Position numbers and translations under genes: made by a program
Shown here: piece by piece, positions 9,144 through 16,634 of the stretch
Layout of the letters: each line of letters opens with the position of its first letter
Position numbering within the stretch: position 1 is the first letter of the stretch
The notes under the pieces: generated by a model
Told to the model about the DNA's origin: nothing
Seen by the model: the letters and a program-made list of their open reading frames with translations, nothing else
Database searches by the model: none
NCBI GenBank assembly: GCA_009841235.1
Contig: VXMH01000015.1
Coordinates: forward strand, 1-64,000
Source of the DNA: Caldilineaceae bacterium SB0661_bin_32
GTDB taxonomy: Bacteria; Chloroflexota; Anaerolineae; Caldilineales; Caldilineaceae
DNA: 64,000 bases
Reading direction: 5' to 3'

Positions 9144-10049
9144 ATGGCTCAACACAGTCTCGAACAAAGCAACCTGCAACCTTTGCTCTCTTCCCTGTCA
9201 AGCATCTGGCAGAGCCGCCGCCGGCAGGACCTCGTGCTGAAGACGGCTGTCTATCTGATCCTGCTGATCGGGGCCTTCGGCGTCATGCTGCCTTTCTTCT
9301 GGATGATCAGCACCTCCCTTAAAAAGCCCGGCACCGAATTCACCTTCCCCATCGAGTGGATTCCCGTCCCGCCTCGCTTCGGCAACTACCAGAATGCGTG
9401 GACCATTCTCCCCTTCAACCAGTGGCTTTTCAACACAATTCGCATAACGGGCCTCTCTATCCTCGGCCACATCGTCTCCTGCGCCATCGTCGGCTTCGGC
9501 TTTGCCCGCATCCGCTTCCCCGGCCGCGACGCCATCTTCCTCCTCGTCCTCGCAACCATGATGCTGCCCTATCCATCAATCATCGTCCCGCTCTTCATTC
9601 TCTTCAAGGAGCTGGGCTGGATCAACACGATCCTTCCTCTTGTCGTGCCCACGTTCTTCGCCACCAGCGCCTTCTACATCTTTCTCCTGCGCCAGTTCTT
9701 CATGACCCTCCCCCTGGAGCTCGACGACGCCGCCCGCGTCGACGGCTGCAACACTTTCGGCATCTTCTATCGCATCTGCGTCCCCCTCATCAAACCTGCC
9801 CTCGGCATCATCCTCGTCTTCTCCTTCATGCACCACTGGAACGACTTCCTCGGTCCCCTCATCTTCCTCGGAGACCTTGACCAATATACCCTCGCGCTCG
9901 GCCTACGCTTCTTCCAGGGCCAGCACAGAGTCGAGTGGACCCTCCTCATGGCCGCCTCCCTCATCATTCTGTCACCCTGCATCATCCTCTTCTTCATCGC
10001 CCAGAAGAACTACATTCAGGGAATCGTCATTACCGGCGTAAAGGGCTGA
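9144..10049 (+). CDS. ABC transporter permease, sugar type (MalG/UgpE-like)
   Basis: A 301-residue second membrane subunit of the importer. Six hydrophobic segments are visible, with the EAA-type loop LDDAARVDGCNTFGIFYRI preceding CVPLIKPALG, and the typical MHHWNDFLGPLIFL and C-terminal QKNYIQGIVITGVKG endings of MalG-like proteins. The ATG at 9144 follows the upstream stop by 4 nt with a GATAGG sequence before it, so translation is probably coupled. An upstream in-frame start at 9078 would overlap the first permease and is rejected. No gene follows in the operon. Confidence 0.92.
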   Translation: MAQHSLEQSNLQPLLSSLSSIWQSRRRQDLVLKTAVYLILLIGAFGVMLPFFWMISTSLKKPGTEFTFPIEWIPVPPRFGNYQNAWTILPFNQWLFNTIRITGLSILGHIVSCAIVGFGFARIRFPGRDAIFLLVLATMMLPYPSIIVPLFILFKELGWINTILPLVVPTFFATSAFYIFLLRQFFMTLPLELDDAARVDGCNTFGIFYRICVPLIKPALGIILVFSFMHHWNDFLGPLIFLGDLDQYTLALGLRFFQGQHRVEWTLLMAASLIILSPCIILFFIAQKNYIQGIVITGVKG

Positions 10050-10361
10050 TTCGCTTCCCCGGCCCCACAGCGCACCGGCTGACTCAGGCCTCACACCAGA
10101 CCAGACCGGGATTCAGGTTTTTGCTCTGCTCCCGCTGCCACTCTACAGCAGGGGGCACTCAGGTATGCGCGGTAAAGCATCCGGGCTCAGGGCGTGCCGT
10201 TCCTGTTCAATTCTGAGAGGCCGCCCAAAACAGGTAGTCAGAAGATCCACGAAGGGCAGGCACGAGGCGGAACGGCAGTGGTCAGTGGTTAGTGAAACGA
10301 CAGTGGTCGGTTGTCAGTGACGGAGTGGCTGGGGGCGCGAGGGCAGGAAGGGCCGATCTGT
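10050..10361. other. Intergenic region with a fragment of the dispersed repeat
   Basis: No gene is seen. At about 10236-10265 a short fragment matches the middle of the MITE-like repeat (TCCACGAAGGGCAGGCAC) but breaks off inside the hairpin. The following 10270-10330 stretch is rich in repeated CAGTGGT/GTCAGTG words. The region leads into the promoter at 10362-10390. Confidence 0.5.
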
Positions 10362-10390
10362 TTGACTTTCAATTTGGCAGTCGGTATACT
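10362..10390 (+). promoter_or_regulatory. Sigma-70-type promoter for the repeat-domain lipoprotein
   Basis: TTGACT (10362-10367) and TATACT (10385-10390) are separated by exactly 17 bp, each one mismatch from consensus. Transcription would begin near 10397, giving a leader of about 105 nt before the ATG at 10504. Confidence 0.7.
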
Positions 10391-10503
10391 CATTTGACCG
10401 CTGTTTTCGCGACAGAAAGGTATCCAACGCCGGCCGCTCGCCCGGCGCACGGCAAGAGCCGGGCGCTCCCCAAGACCACGTTTGCATGAAGGAGAACGAA
10501 CGC

Positions 10504-11616
10504 ATGCCTGCCAAAGATTGCACACGATCCCGCAATATGCCCCAGTCCGGGAATGGACGCCGGCAGCGCGGATCATTGTTTTTTTGGATGGCTGCCCTGT
10601 TTGCCGCAGCGGTCTTGAGCGCATGCGTCATCGTCAACCCCCCACCCGCCCCGACGCCAACGCCCGTTCCCACTGCAACACCGACCCGTCAGACGGTTAT
10701 TGACGCCGTTCGAGTCACCGAAGGCGGAGATCCGCCGGTAATCGGACAGACCGTTCGGGTCGCCCTGACCCTTGATGAGGACAGCTACAGCGATCGCTCA
10801 CGCTGGCAATGGGAACGCTCCGACGACGGCCTGACCAACTGGCGAAACGTACTTGGCGCGAGGCTGACCGATTCCTCACTCTACGCCCCCGTAGCGGCCG
10901 ACGACGGTAAATACCTGCGCGCCTCCGTCAGTTTTGTCGACAGCGATGGAGCCGGCAAGACGGCACTGAGCCCAACCGTGGGCCCCGTTGTCGGGGCGGA
11001 AATCGAGACCGACGCGGTGGAGTTCGCATTTGGCAATGACCCTGCCGTCGTGAGCCGGGGCGTACGCGCGCGCATCTCTCTCCCCAATTCCGATTACAGC
11101 GATCCGGGCCGCTGGCGCTGGGACCGTTCCGACAATGCGCTCAGAGGGTGGACCGACGTCACCGACTATGACGCCGAAGATTCCTCGGTCTTCATTCCTT
11201 CCTCCCTTGAAAACGGCAAATACCTGCGCGCCTCCGTTGTCTACCTCGACAGCGATGGGGCGTACAAGCGCGGGCTGAGCCAGACCATCGGCCCTGTCAT
11301 CACCGTTGATACGGTTGCCGACGTAGTCAGATTCCCGGCCGGGGCCAACCCGCCCCGAGTTGACACCAGGATCGAAGTCGAACTCACCCTGTCCGGCGGC
11401 GATTACAGCGACCTCGGAAGCTGGAAATGGGAACGGTCCAACGACGGTCTCGGCAAATGGGAAGACATCACCGACTACGACGCGGCGAACTCGAGCAGAT
11501 ACACGCCCACCGCCGCTGATGAAGGCAAGTATCTGCGTGCATCCGCCCTCTACAGCGACAGCGACGGCGAACGAAAAAGAGCCCTGAGTCAGACTATCGG
11601 TCCAGTGGTGGATTGA
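10504..11616 (+). CDS. Surface lipoprotein with three W-x-W/YLR repeat domains
   Basis: A 370-residue exported protein of unknown function. A long signal sequence ends in lipobox LSAC (Cys41), followed by a Pro/Thr-rich linker to about residue 62. Three tandem domains of about 100 residues follow (roughly 66-160, 166-262 and 268-370). Each has the pattern YSD...W-x-W-x-RS-x-(D/N)-x-L...W-x-(D/N)-(V/I)...SS-x-(Y/F)-x-P...(D/E)-x-GKYLRAS...Y/F-x-DSDG...LS-x-T-x-GPV, which looks like a small beta-sandwich (Ig/FN3-like) used in adhesins. ATG 10504 is chosen because AAGGAG lies about 10 nt upstream; ATG 10486 is an alternative. It has its own promoter. The protein at 12084 carries one copy of the same domain. 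Confidence 0.85.
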   Translation: MPAKDCTRSRNMPQSGNGRRQRGSLFFWMAALFAAAVLSACVIVNPPPAPTPTPVPTATPTRQTVIDAVRVTEGGDPPVIGQTVRVALTLDEDSYSDRSRWQWERSDDGLTNWRNVLGARLTDSSLYAPVAADDGKYLRASVSFVDSDGAGKTALSPTVGPVVGAEIETDAVEFAFGNDPAVVSRGVRARISLPNSDYSDPGRWRWDRSDNALRGWTDVTDYDAEDSSVFIPSSLENGKYLRASVVYLDSDGAYKRGLSQTIGPVITVDTVADVVRFPAGANPPRVDTRIEVELTLSGGDYSDLGSWKWERSNDGLGKWEDITDYDAANSSRYTPTAADEGKYLRASALYSDSDGERKRALSQTIGPVVD

Positions 11617-11935
11617 GCGGCACGTCGCCTGACTGTCAGAAAGCAAGCGTCAAACTACGCAACCCCGCAACGGGCGCCCGCGAATCAGCGGCAAGCGTCC
11701 TCCCGTCCCGTTTCCACGCCTCTACCAAAACAGAGTCAGAGCAACTCTACGCCTCCCGTACGATCCGTCGATTTCTTGGAGACGTTGACAGTTCGTAGCC
11801 AAGCTGTCGATGTAGGCCGCATGGCCGAGTTTCTCGTTCTCACGACGTAAAAAGCGGCTCTCTACCAGAGTATTTTTTCAGGAAGAGGTCAGTTTCTGCC
11901 TGTCAATTCAGGACAGAGTTTCTGCACAGGGCGGA
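11617..11935. other. Intergenic region without a gene
   Basis: About 320 bases between the two repeat-domain genes. No coding frame of quality and no RNA gene are recognised. The stretch becomes more AT-rich from about 11860 towards the promoter at 11936-11964. Confidence 0.5.
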
Positions 11936-11964
11936 TTTACAATCCATTTCCCAGCTACTATACT
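11936..11964 (+). promoter_or_regulatory. Sigma-70-type promoter for the membrane-anchored repeat protein
   Basis: TTTACA (11936-11941) and TATACT (11959-11964) with a 17-bp spacer. The spacing and -10 box are the same as in the promoter at 10362-10390 that drives the sister gene. A leader of about 110 nt would precede the ATG at 12084. Confidence 0.65.
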
Positions 11965-12083
11965 GAAAATTCAGTCGACAGGAATGAAGAGGGTATTTTC
12001 GATACTGACAATTCGAGCCAAAGCAGTCACAAAGGGCGCTTCATTTCGGAGCCGTGGAATCATCCAGCCGGGAGGTCAATAGA

Positions 12084-12953
12084 ATGGCGAATTTGCCGAT
12101 GAGAGAAGTAAGTCGCGTCCAGATGGTCTTTCGTGTTTTCATACACGTGATATTGCGCATGTGCGTTACGATGCTGCGTCTGTTGATAAACAAATTCTCC
12201 CTGGCTATCGTTGGCGCGTTAATTGTGGTCGGCGCCATCGTGGCTGCGATGAGCATGGCGCCCCCTCAGAAGTCGGTCGAAGGCCAGGTGGAGCAGCATT
12301 CGATGGAAGAGCTTACGGTCCAGTTTGCTACCGCGCCTCTGCCGCTTTCGTTGCCCCTGCTCCACGTCTCCTCCTATGACATCCAGTGGACGTCGGTGGG
12401 CACCGGAGAGTCCTGGACGACCCAGGGCGAGATAACGATCTCCGGCGTCACCGAGGGTACCGATGCGGTCTCCTATACGGTCAAGGGACTCGATCCCGAA
12501 AGAGTCTACCGTTTCCGAACACGAGGTCGAAACCTGCTTGGCGCCGGCCCCTGGTCGGACTGGTTCCCGTCGAACGGGCTTGTTCCCGGGCCAGGACCAA
12601 CGCCAACCCCTGAGCCCACCGCCACACCTACGCCGACGCCTACGCCCCAGACCGAGACGAACACCGTCTATTTCGACACGGACCAGCGTCCAACGGTCGG
12701 ACGGGAGATCACGGCACGATTGACGCTGTCTGAGGATGCCTACTCCAACCTCGGCGACTGGCAATGGCAGATCTCCGAAACTGCGCTCAGCGACTGGGCG
12801 GATATCACCGGGCTCGATACCGAGGACACAGCCTCGTACACGCCGGTAAGCACAGACGCCGGCAGTTTCCTCAGAGTCTACGTGACCTACACCGACGAGT
12901 ACGGAATTCTGAAGCGAGGACTGAGCCCGACCATCGGACCAGTCCAGGAATGA
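12084..12953 (+). CDS. Membrane-anchored protein with FN3-like and W-x-W/YLR domains
   Basis: A 289-residue protein of unknown function. A hydrophobic helix at about residues 35-58 (FSLAIVGALIVVGAIVAAM) anchors it. A fibronectin-III-like region follows (YDIQWTSVG...YTVKGLDPERVYRFRTRGRN...GPWSDW), then a Pro/Thr-rich linker, and finally one domain of the type repeated in the 10504 protein (DWQWQIS...ASYTPVSTDAGSFLRVYVTYTDEYG...LSPTIGPV). The start at 12084 is set by GGAGGT 7 nt upstream. It has its own promoter and a strong terminator downstream, so it is a single-gene unit. The likely role is adhesion or display at the cell surface (inference). Confidence 0.83.
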   Translation: MANLPMREVSRVQMVFRVFIHVILRMCVTMLRLLINKFSLAIVGALIVVGAIVAAMSMAPPQKSVEGQVEQHSMEELTVQFATAPLPLSLPLLHVSSYDIQWTSVGTGESWTTQGEITISGVTEGTDAVSYTVKGLDPERVYRFRTRGRNLLGAGPWSDWFPSNGLVPGPGPTPTPEPTATPTPTPTPQTETNTVYFDTDQRPTVGREITARLTLSEDAYSNLGDWQWQISETALSDWADITGLDTEDTASYTPVSTDAGSFLRVYVTYTDEYGILKRGLSPTIGPVQE

Positions 12954-13010
12954 ACTGACTGACTTTCGTTCAATGCCGCAGCGCTGGCTTGTCCAGCAGC
13001 GCCGAACCAG

Positions 13011-13065
13011 ACCCGGACGGCCCGGCGGACCCGGTTTCAAGGGACGCTGCGCCGTCCGGGTTTTT
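13011..13065 (+). terminator. Rho-independent terminator
   Basis: Perfect 11-bp stem ACCCGGACGGC (13011-13021) / GCCGTCCGGGT (13051-13061), partly self-paired 29-nt loop, followed by TTTTT at 13061-13065. It lies about 60 nt after the stop of the repeat-domain gene. Confidence 0.85.
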
Positions 13066-13094
13066 CGTGTGCGGCCCAGTTTTGGGGCGAGAGA

Positions 13095-13115
13095 GGGCAG
13101 GCACAAGGCCTGCCC
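13095..13115. repeat. Hairpin fragment of the dispersed MITE-like repeat
   Basis: The internal hairpin of the element (8-bp arms GGGCAGGC and GCCTGCCC around ACAAG) occurs alone here, followed by CCTACCGT as in the copy at 27203. Neither terminal inverted repeat is present. Confidence 0.7.
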
Positions 13116-13289
13116 CTACCGTGATATTGCCGTTAGCAGAGGTGTAGGAAAGCTCACCCCTATTTTGAACTGCGCCCGCTTTTCCCGAAGCTGTTGCGCC
13201 GGTGCGGAATATGACGTAAGATGTGAACTGTCCGGCCAGGAAGGCACTGCCGGCGCACGGAGAAACCAGTCGAATTCAGAGGGTCAGAC

Positions 13290-14084
13290 ATGAGCGATCT
13301 TCATCTACTTCAGTATCTGTTCGACGTGCAAGGTTACCTGGTAATTGAAGACGCATTGAGCAGGTCAGAGGTCGAAGCACTGAACCGCCTGCTGGATGTA
13401 CAGGAGCTGCCCGCCCCCGGACAGACGCAGCGTTTCGGCAGCGCGCCAGACGGCCCCGGCTTCCTGGCGTGGGGCCAGCCCTTCGTCGATCTTCTGGACC
13501 ACGAGCGGATAATGCCGATCCTGCGGCTCCGCCTGGGCGACTGTTTCCGCCTGGACAGGATTTACGGCATGTACATGGAACAGGGGATGCCGCGCGGGCG
13601 GCTTCACGCCGACTACGGGGCCACCTCCCCGACCACAGGAGCGAACCCCGGCGAATACGTCCCTTTCCGCGACGATCAGATCTACAATGGTTTTGTCGTG
13701 GTGACCTGGTGCCTTACCGATACAGGGCCGGGCAAGGGAGGGTTCTGCTGCATTCCCGGCAGCCACAAGAGCAACTACAAGCTGCCGCAACAGATCGACG
13801 AAGCCCCCGAGGACTCGTCCAGCGTCATCATTCCCGAAGCCCCGGCCGGTTCAGCCATCCTGTTCACCGAGGCCCTGACGCACGGCACTGCCGCCTGGCA
13901 GGCACAGCACGAGCGAAGGGCGCTCCTCTACAAGTACTGCATTTCCCACGTGGCCTGGACGGCCAGGCGCGTCCAGCCGCCGCCAGATGCCGAACTGACG
14001 CCCCGCCAGCAGATCCTCTTTCGCGATCCAGGCGATCCCTACAGACACTTTCCTTCTCTGTTCGAGGAAGCAGTTGCAGCCTGA
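13290..14084 (+). CDS. Phytanoyl-CoA dioxygenase (PhyH) family oxygenase
   Basis: A 264-residue Fe(II)/2-oxoglutarate oxygenase. The triad is His106-Ala-Asp108 (RLHADYG) and distal His198 (ALTHGTAAW), with an Arg-rich stretch HERRALLYKY after it. The opening DVQGYLVIEDALSRSEVEALN is typical of the family. GAGGG lies upstream of the ATG, and a weak TTGCGC-17-TAAGAT pair at 13194-13222 could be its promoter. It ends with ELTPRQQILFRDPGDPYR, a C-terminus shared with the truncated PhyH relic at 28868-29143 (ELTPAQQAVLEPP), so the two belong to one subfamily. Substrate unknown. Confidence 0.9.
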   Translation: MSDLHLLQYLFDVQGYLVIEDALSRSEVEALNRLLDVQELPAPGQTQRFGSAPDGPGFLAWGQPFVDLLDHERIMPILRLRLGDCFRLDRIYGMYMEQGMPRGRLHADYGATSPTTGANPGEYVPFRDDQIYNGFVVVTWCLTDTGPGKGGFCCIPGSHKSNYKLPQQIDEAPEDSSSVIIPEAPAGSAILFTEALTHGTAAWQAQHERRALLYKYCISHVAWTARRVQPPPDAELTPRQQILFRDPGDPYRHFPSLFEEAVAA

Positions 14085-14129
14085 TTCGGGTCAGAAAGGC
14101 CTTCTCACCGCAAGTCAGCCAATATAAAA

Positions 14130-14173
14130 GCGGCGCAGCATCCAGGATTTAACAGGATGCTGCACCGCGCCGC
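14130..14173. promoter_or_regulatory. GC-rich hairpin, possible terminator
   Basis: An interrupted inverted repeat, GCGGCGCAGCATCC (14130-14143) against GGATGCTGCACCGCGCCGC (14155-14173), folds into a strong stem-loop shortly after the PhyH stop. There is no T-run, so it could be a bidirectional barrier or factor-dependent termination aid rather than a standard terminator. Confidence 0.5.
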
Positions 14174-14269
14174 GGCTGTCGGGATAAGTTGCTACTTCTC
14201 TGTGGAGATGCCGCCGGCCAGATCGTTTCCGGCCTGCCCGTCCTGCCGCGGTTTATCTGTCGACCCCCA

Positions 14270-14401
14270 GGGCAATCGCATCAATTTGATTTGCCAATAC
14301 TGCCGAAGTTAGCCAGAGAGTCCACGGAGGGCAGGCACAAGGCCTGCCCCTACATTCCGGGCAGCCTCCCAGGAAGTTGACACATTTGGATGCAATTGCC
14401 C
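14270..14401. mobile_element. MITE-like inverted-repeat element, copy B
   Basis: A 132-bp copy closely matching copy A at 4032. Ends GGGCAATCGCATC and, reverse-complemented, GGGCAATTGCATC differ at one position. The internal hairpin arms are at 14329-14336 and 14342-14349. Flanking direct repeats are imperfect: CTGTCGACCCC before the element and CTGTGCCGACCCC overlapping its right edge (14401-14413). It sits between the convergent ends of two PhyH genes, a neutral target. Confidence 0.75.
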
Positions 14402-14417
14402 TGTGCCGACCCCAATT

Positions 14418-15263
14418 CTACGCTTCCTGCTCCTCAAGAAGATGGGGCGGGATGGCATCCCCCACCGGCCGCGGCATGGGCTGCCAGTAACCGTCCGGGT
14501 CGACGCCGCGCGCAATGATCCCATTGCCGCTCTCCGGCTCTGGGCCCCGAACGTCCGCCGGGAAATAGCGGATTGTCAGTCCGCAGCGGCGGCGGCTGGA
14601 GGGATTCGGCTGCGATCCGTGCAGAAGCATGTCGGTGTGCAGCGAGATCTGACCGGCCTTCAGCTCGACTGAAACCGGCTGCCCGTACCGCCACGGATTG
14701 TGAACGTGCTGGCTGAGCACACCCTCTTCCTCGTCCGTCACCCATTCAAATGGGATGCGGCCCAGCAGATGCGTGCCGGGGAACAGCTTCATCGCTCCGT
14801 TCTCCACATCGACGTCATCGATTGCCAGCCAGGCCGTAACGACTTTGCTCGGCGTCAGCGCCCAGAAGGAGGCGTCCTGGTGCCAGTATACCGACTTGAC
14901 GTCGCTGGGCATCTTGGAAAAGTAGTGCGTCATCGTGCAAACGATGTTGGGGCCAAGGATATCTTCAACATAGTCGAGAATCCGGTCATCCATGACCAGA
15001 TCATAGATGCCCTCGCAGTGCGTATGCCAGCTATTGACCGAGTAACTGTCAAGCCCGGCCTCAGTCGCCATCTTCAACAGCTTATCGAAATAGGCGCGGT
15101 TGGCATCCGCTTCTTCCTCCGAGAAGAGATCGATGGGAAACACGTACCCATGCTCGTTGAAGTAGTCAATCTCGTCCCGGGTCAGCTTTTTCGGCTCCGC
15201 CGTCTCGGCGGGGAAGTACCTCAGGTCCCGCTCCATCGTCGGATGTGCGTCATTGACTGCCAT
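14418..15263 (-). CDS. Phytanoyl-CoA dioxygenase (PhyH) family oxygenase
   Basis: A 281-residue Fe(II)/2-oxoglutarate oxygenase with all key residues: His128-Gln-Asp130 (YWHQDASFW) and distal His215 (MLLHGSQPN), followed by RRRCGLTIRYFP with the 2-oxoglutarate-binding Arg. AGGAG precedes the ATG. The arrangement 'TAWLAIDDVDVENGAMKL' is typical of PhyH proteins that act on small free acids rather than on acyl-CoA, but the substrate is unknown. Its neighbour on the same strand is a Gfo/Idh/MocA dehydrogenase 142 bp upstream, so the two may be co-expressed. Confidence 0.9.
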   Translation of the reverse strand: MAVNDAHPTMERDLRYFPAETAEPKKLTRDEIDYFNEHGYVFPIDLFSEEEADANRAYFDKLLKMATEAGLDSYSVNSWHTHCEGIYDLVMDDRILDYVEDILGPNIVCTMTHYFSKMPSDVKSVYWHQDASFWALTPSKVVTAWLAIDDVDVENGAMKLFPGTHLLGRIPFEWVTDEEEGVLSQHVHNPWRYGQPVSVELKAGQISLHTDMLLHGSQPNPSSRRRCGLTIRYFPADVRGPEPESGNGIIARGVDPDGYWQPMPRPVGDAIPPHLLEEQEA

Positions 15264-15405
15264 GATTCGTTTCTCCTATGGCCATGTTGCGTCGTTCCAG
15301 ATTTCCTCACGCCTGGTCGAAACTGCGAGGAGGGAGAGTTACTCTTTCCGAGACCAGACCAGATCCTATCGAACCGACTTTTCTTTGTCAACTTTCCAGC
15401 CAATT

Positions 15406-16419
15406 TTACAGTCGGACAACCTTTCCCGACTGCATCGACTCCGCTACGGCATCCAGGACGCGCATCTGCGCGATACTGCTTTCCGGTGAAATCCGATGGG
15501 CCTGATCGTGCTCGAGACAGTCGCACAGATGGTCCAGCTGGTGGGTGAACTGATGCGTCGGCGGGAAAGCAATCGTCTCCACGCCGTTTGCAGAATGGTA
15601 CTCCAGCGCCACATCCTGGTTCTCGTTATTCCATGCCTTGTCAAACCGCACAAAGCCCGCGTCACCACTGATCTCCACATACTGAGAAGCCCAGCTGTCA
15701 AACCCCACCGACATCTGCGCGGTCCGTCCGCCTGAGAATGCCAGGGTAATGTAGGCAGCGTCGTCTACCTCTACGCCCCTGGTCTGCACCGCGTAGACGG
15801 TCTCCGGCTCCTCGTCAAAGATGAAGCGCGCCTGATGAACGTTGTAACAGGCCAGATCGTAGATTGCGCCCCCGCCTTTTGCCCGGTTCCAGCGCCAGTT
15901 GCTCTCGGGCGTTCGATTGCCACGTGGAACGTTGGTGCAGAAGGTACTGCGAATGTTGAGCACCTTGCCGATTCCGCCGCGGCGTACGATCTCCTCCGCC
16001 TTCAGGTGCATGGGATGGTGGCGAAACTTGAATGCCTCTGCCACAAAGACACCGTGTTCGCGACAGGCGGCCACAAAGGCCCTGGCCTCCTCTGCGCTTT
16101 GCGTGAACGGCTTCTCGCACAGGACGGCCTTGACGCGGCCCGAAGAGGCCAGCTGAATTCCGGCTTCCGCATGCAGTTGGCCCCAGAGACAGATCACAGC
16201 GATGTCATACTCCCCTGCCGCCAGCATTTCGTCCAAGGAGTCGTATGCGTAGGGTACATCAAACTGCTGTGTAAATCGTTCAATCGCCTGCGACGAGACG
16301 TCGCAGACGGCCGTGAGCGCGGCCCTCTCCAGGTTCTGGCAGGCAGTTGCATGGCCGCGGGAGATCCCGCCGGTCCCGACCAGAGCAACACGAAATTTTC
16401 TCGGCGATCCATTGTTCAT
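15406..16419 (-). CDS. Gfo/Idh/MocA family NAD(P)-dependent dehydrogenase
   Basis: A 337-residue sugar or cyclitol dehydrogenase. The N-terminal Rossmann fold begins with VALVGTGGISRGHA, and the CEKPFTQSAEEA segment holds the conserved EKP with the catalytic-site Lys. The C-terminal half is the beta-sheet substrate domain (NWRWNRAKGGGAIYDLACYNVHQARFI). AGGGAC precedes the ATG. It is divergent from the MlrC-like gene at 16635, with 215 bp between them for both promoters. It is one of five paralogues in the window. Confidence 0.9.
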   Translation of the reverse strand: MNNGSPRKFRVALVGTGGISRGHATACQNLERAALTAVCDVSSQAIERFTQQFDVPYAYDSLDEMLAAGEYDIAVICLWGQLHAEAGIQLASSGRVKAVLCEKPFTQSAEEARAFVAACREHGVFVAEAFKFRHHPMHLKAEEIVRRGGIGKVLNIRSTFCTNVPRGNRTPESNWRWNRAKGGGAIYDLACYNVHQARFIFDEEPETVYAVQTRGVEVDDAAYITLAFSGGRTAQMSVGFDSWASQYVEISGDAGFVRFDKAWNNENQDVALEYHSANGVETIAFPPTHQFTHQLDHLCDCLEHDQAHRISPESSIAQMRVLDAVAESMQSGKVVRL

Positions 16420-16634
16420 TCTTTGCTGTCCCTTTCATGTGGCGTGAAAGACAGATGTTTTTGGATGGTCAGGCGTCAAACGGCAATCGCTTCTGCGCGC
16501 GGGCGGAAAGTACGCCGCAGCGGCCGGATGTGCTAACATTGCCTTCAACCGGCGAGCTGGCGAACTCCTGCCCCGGGCTCGCAGATCAGGCGGTCGGACT
16601 GTCCGTATTATCGCCCCAAAGAAAGGTTGACGCA

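Noticed and set aside
6761..10049. A complete ABC importer including ATPase
   Set aside because: No Walker A/ABC-signature protein is found next to either importer; only binding protein and permeases are present.
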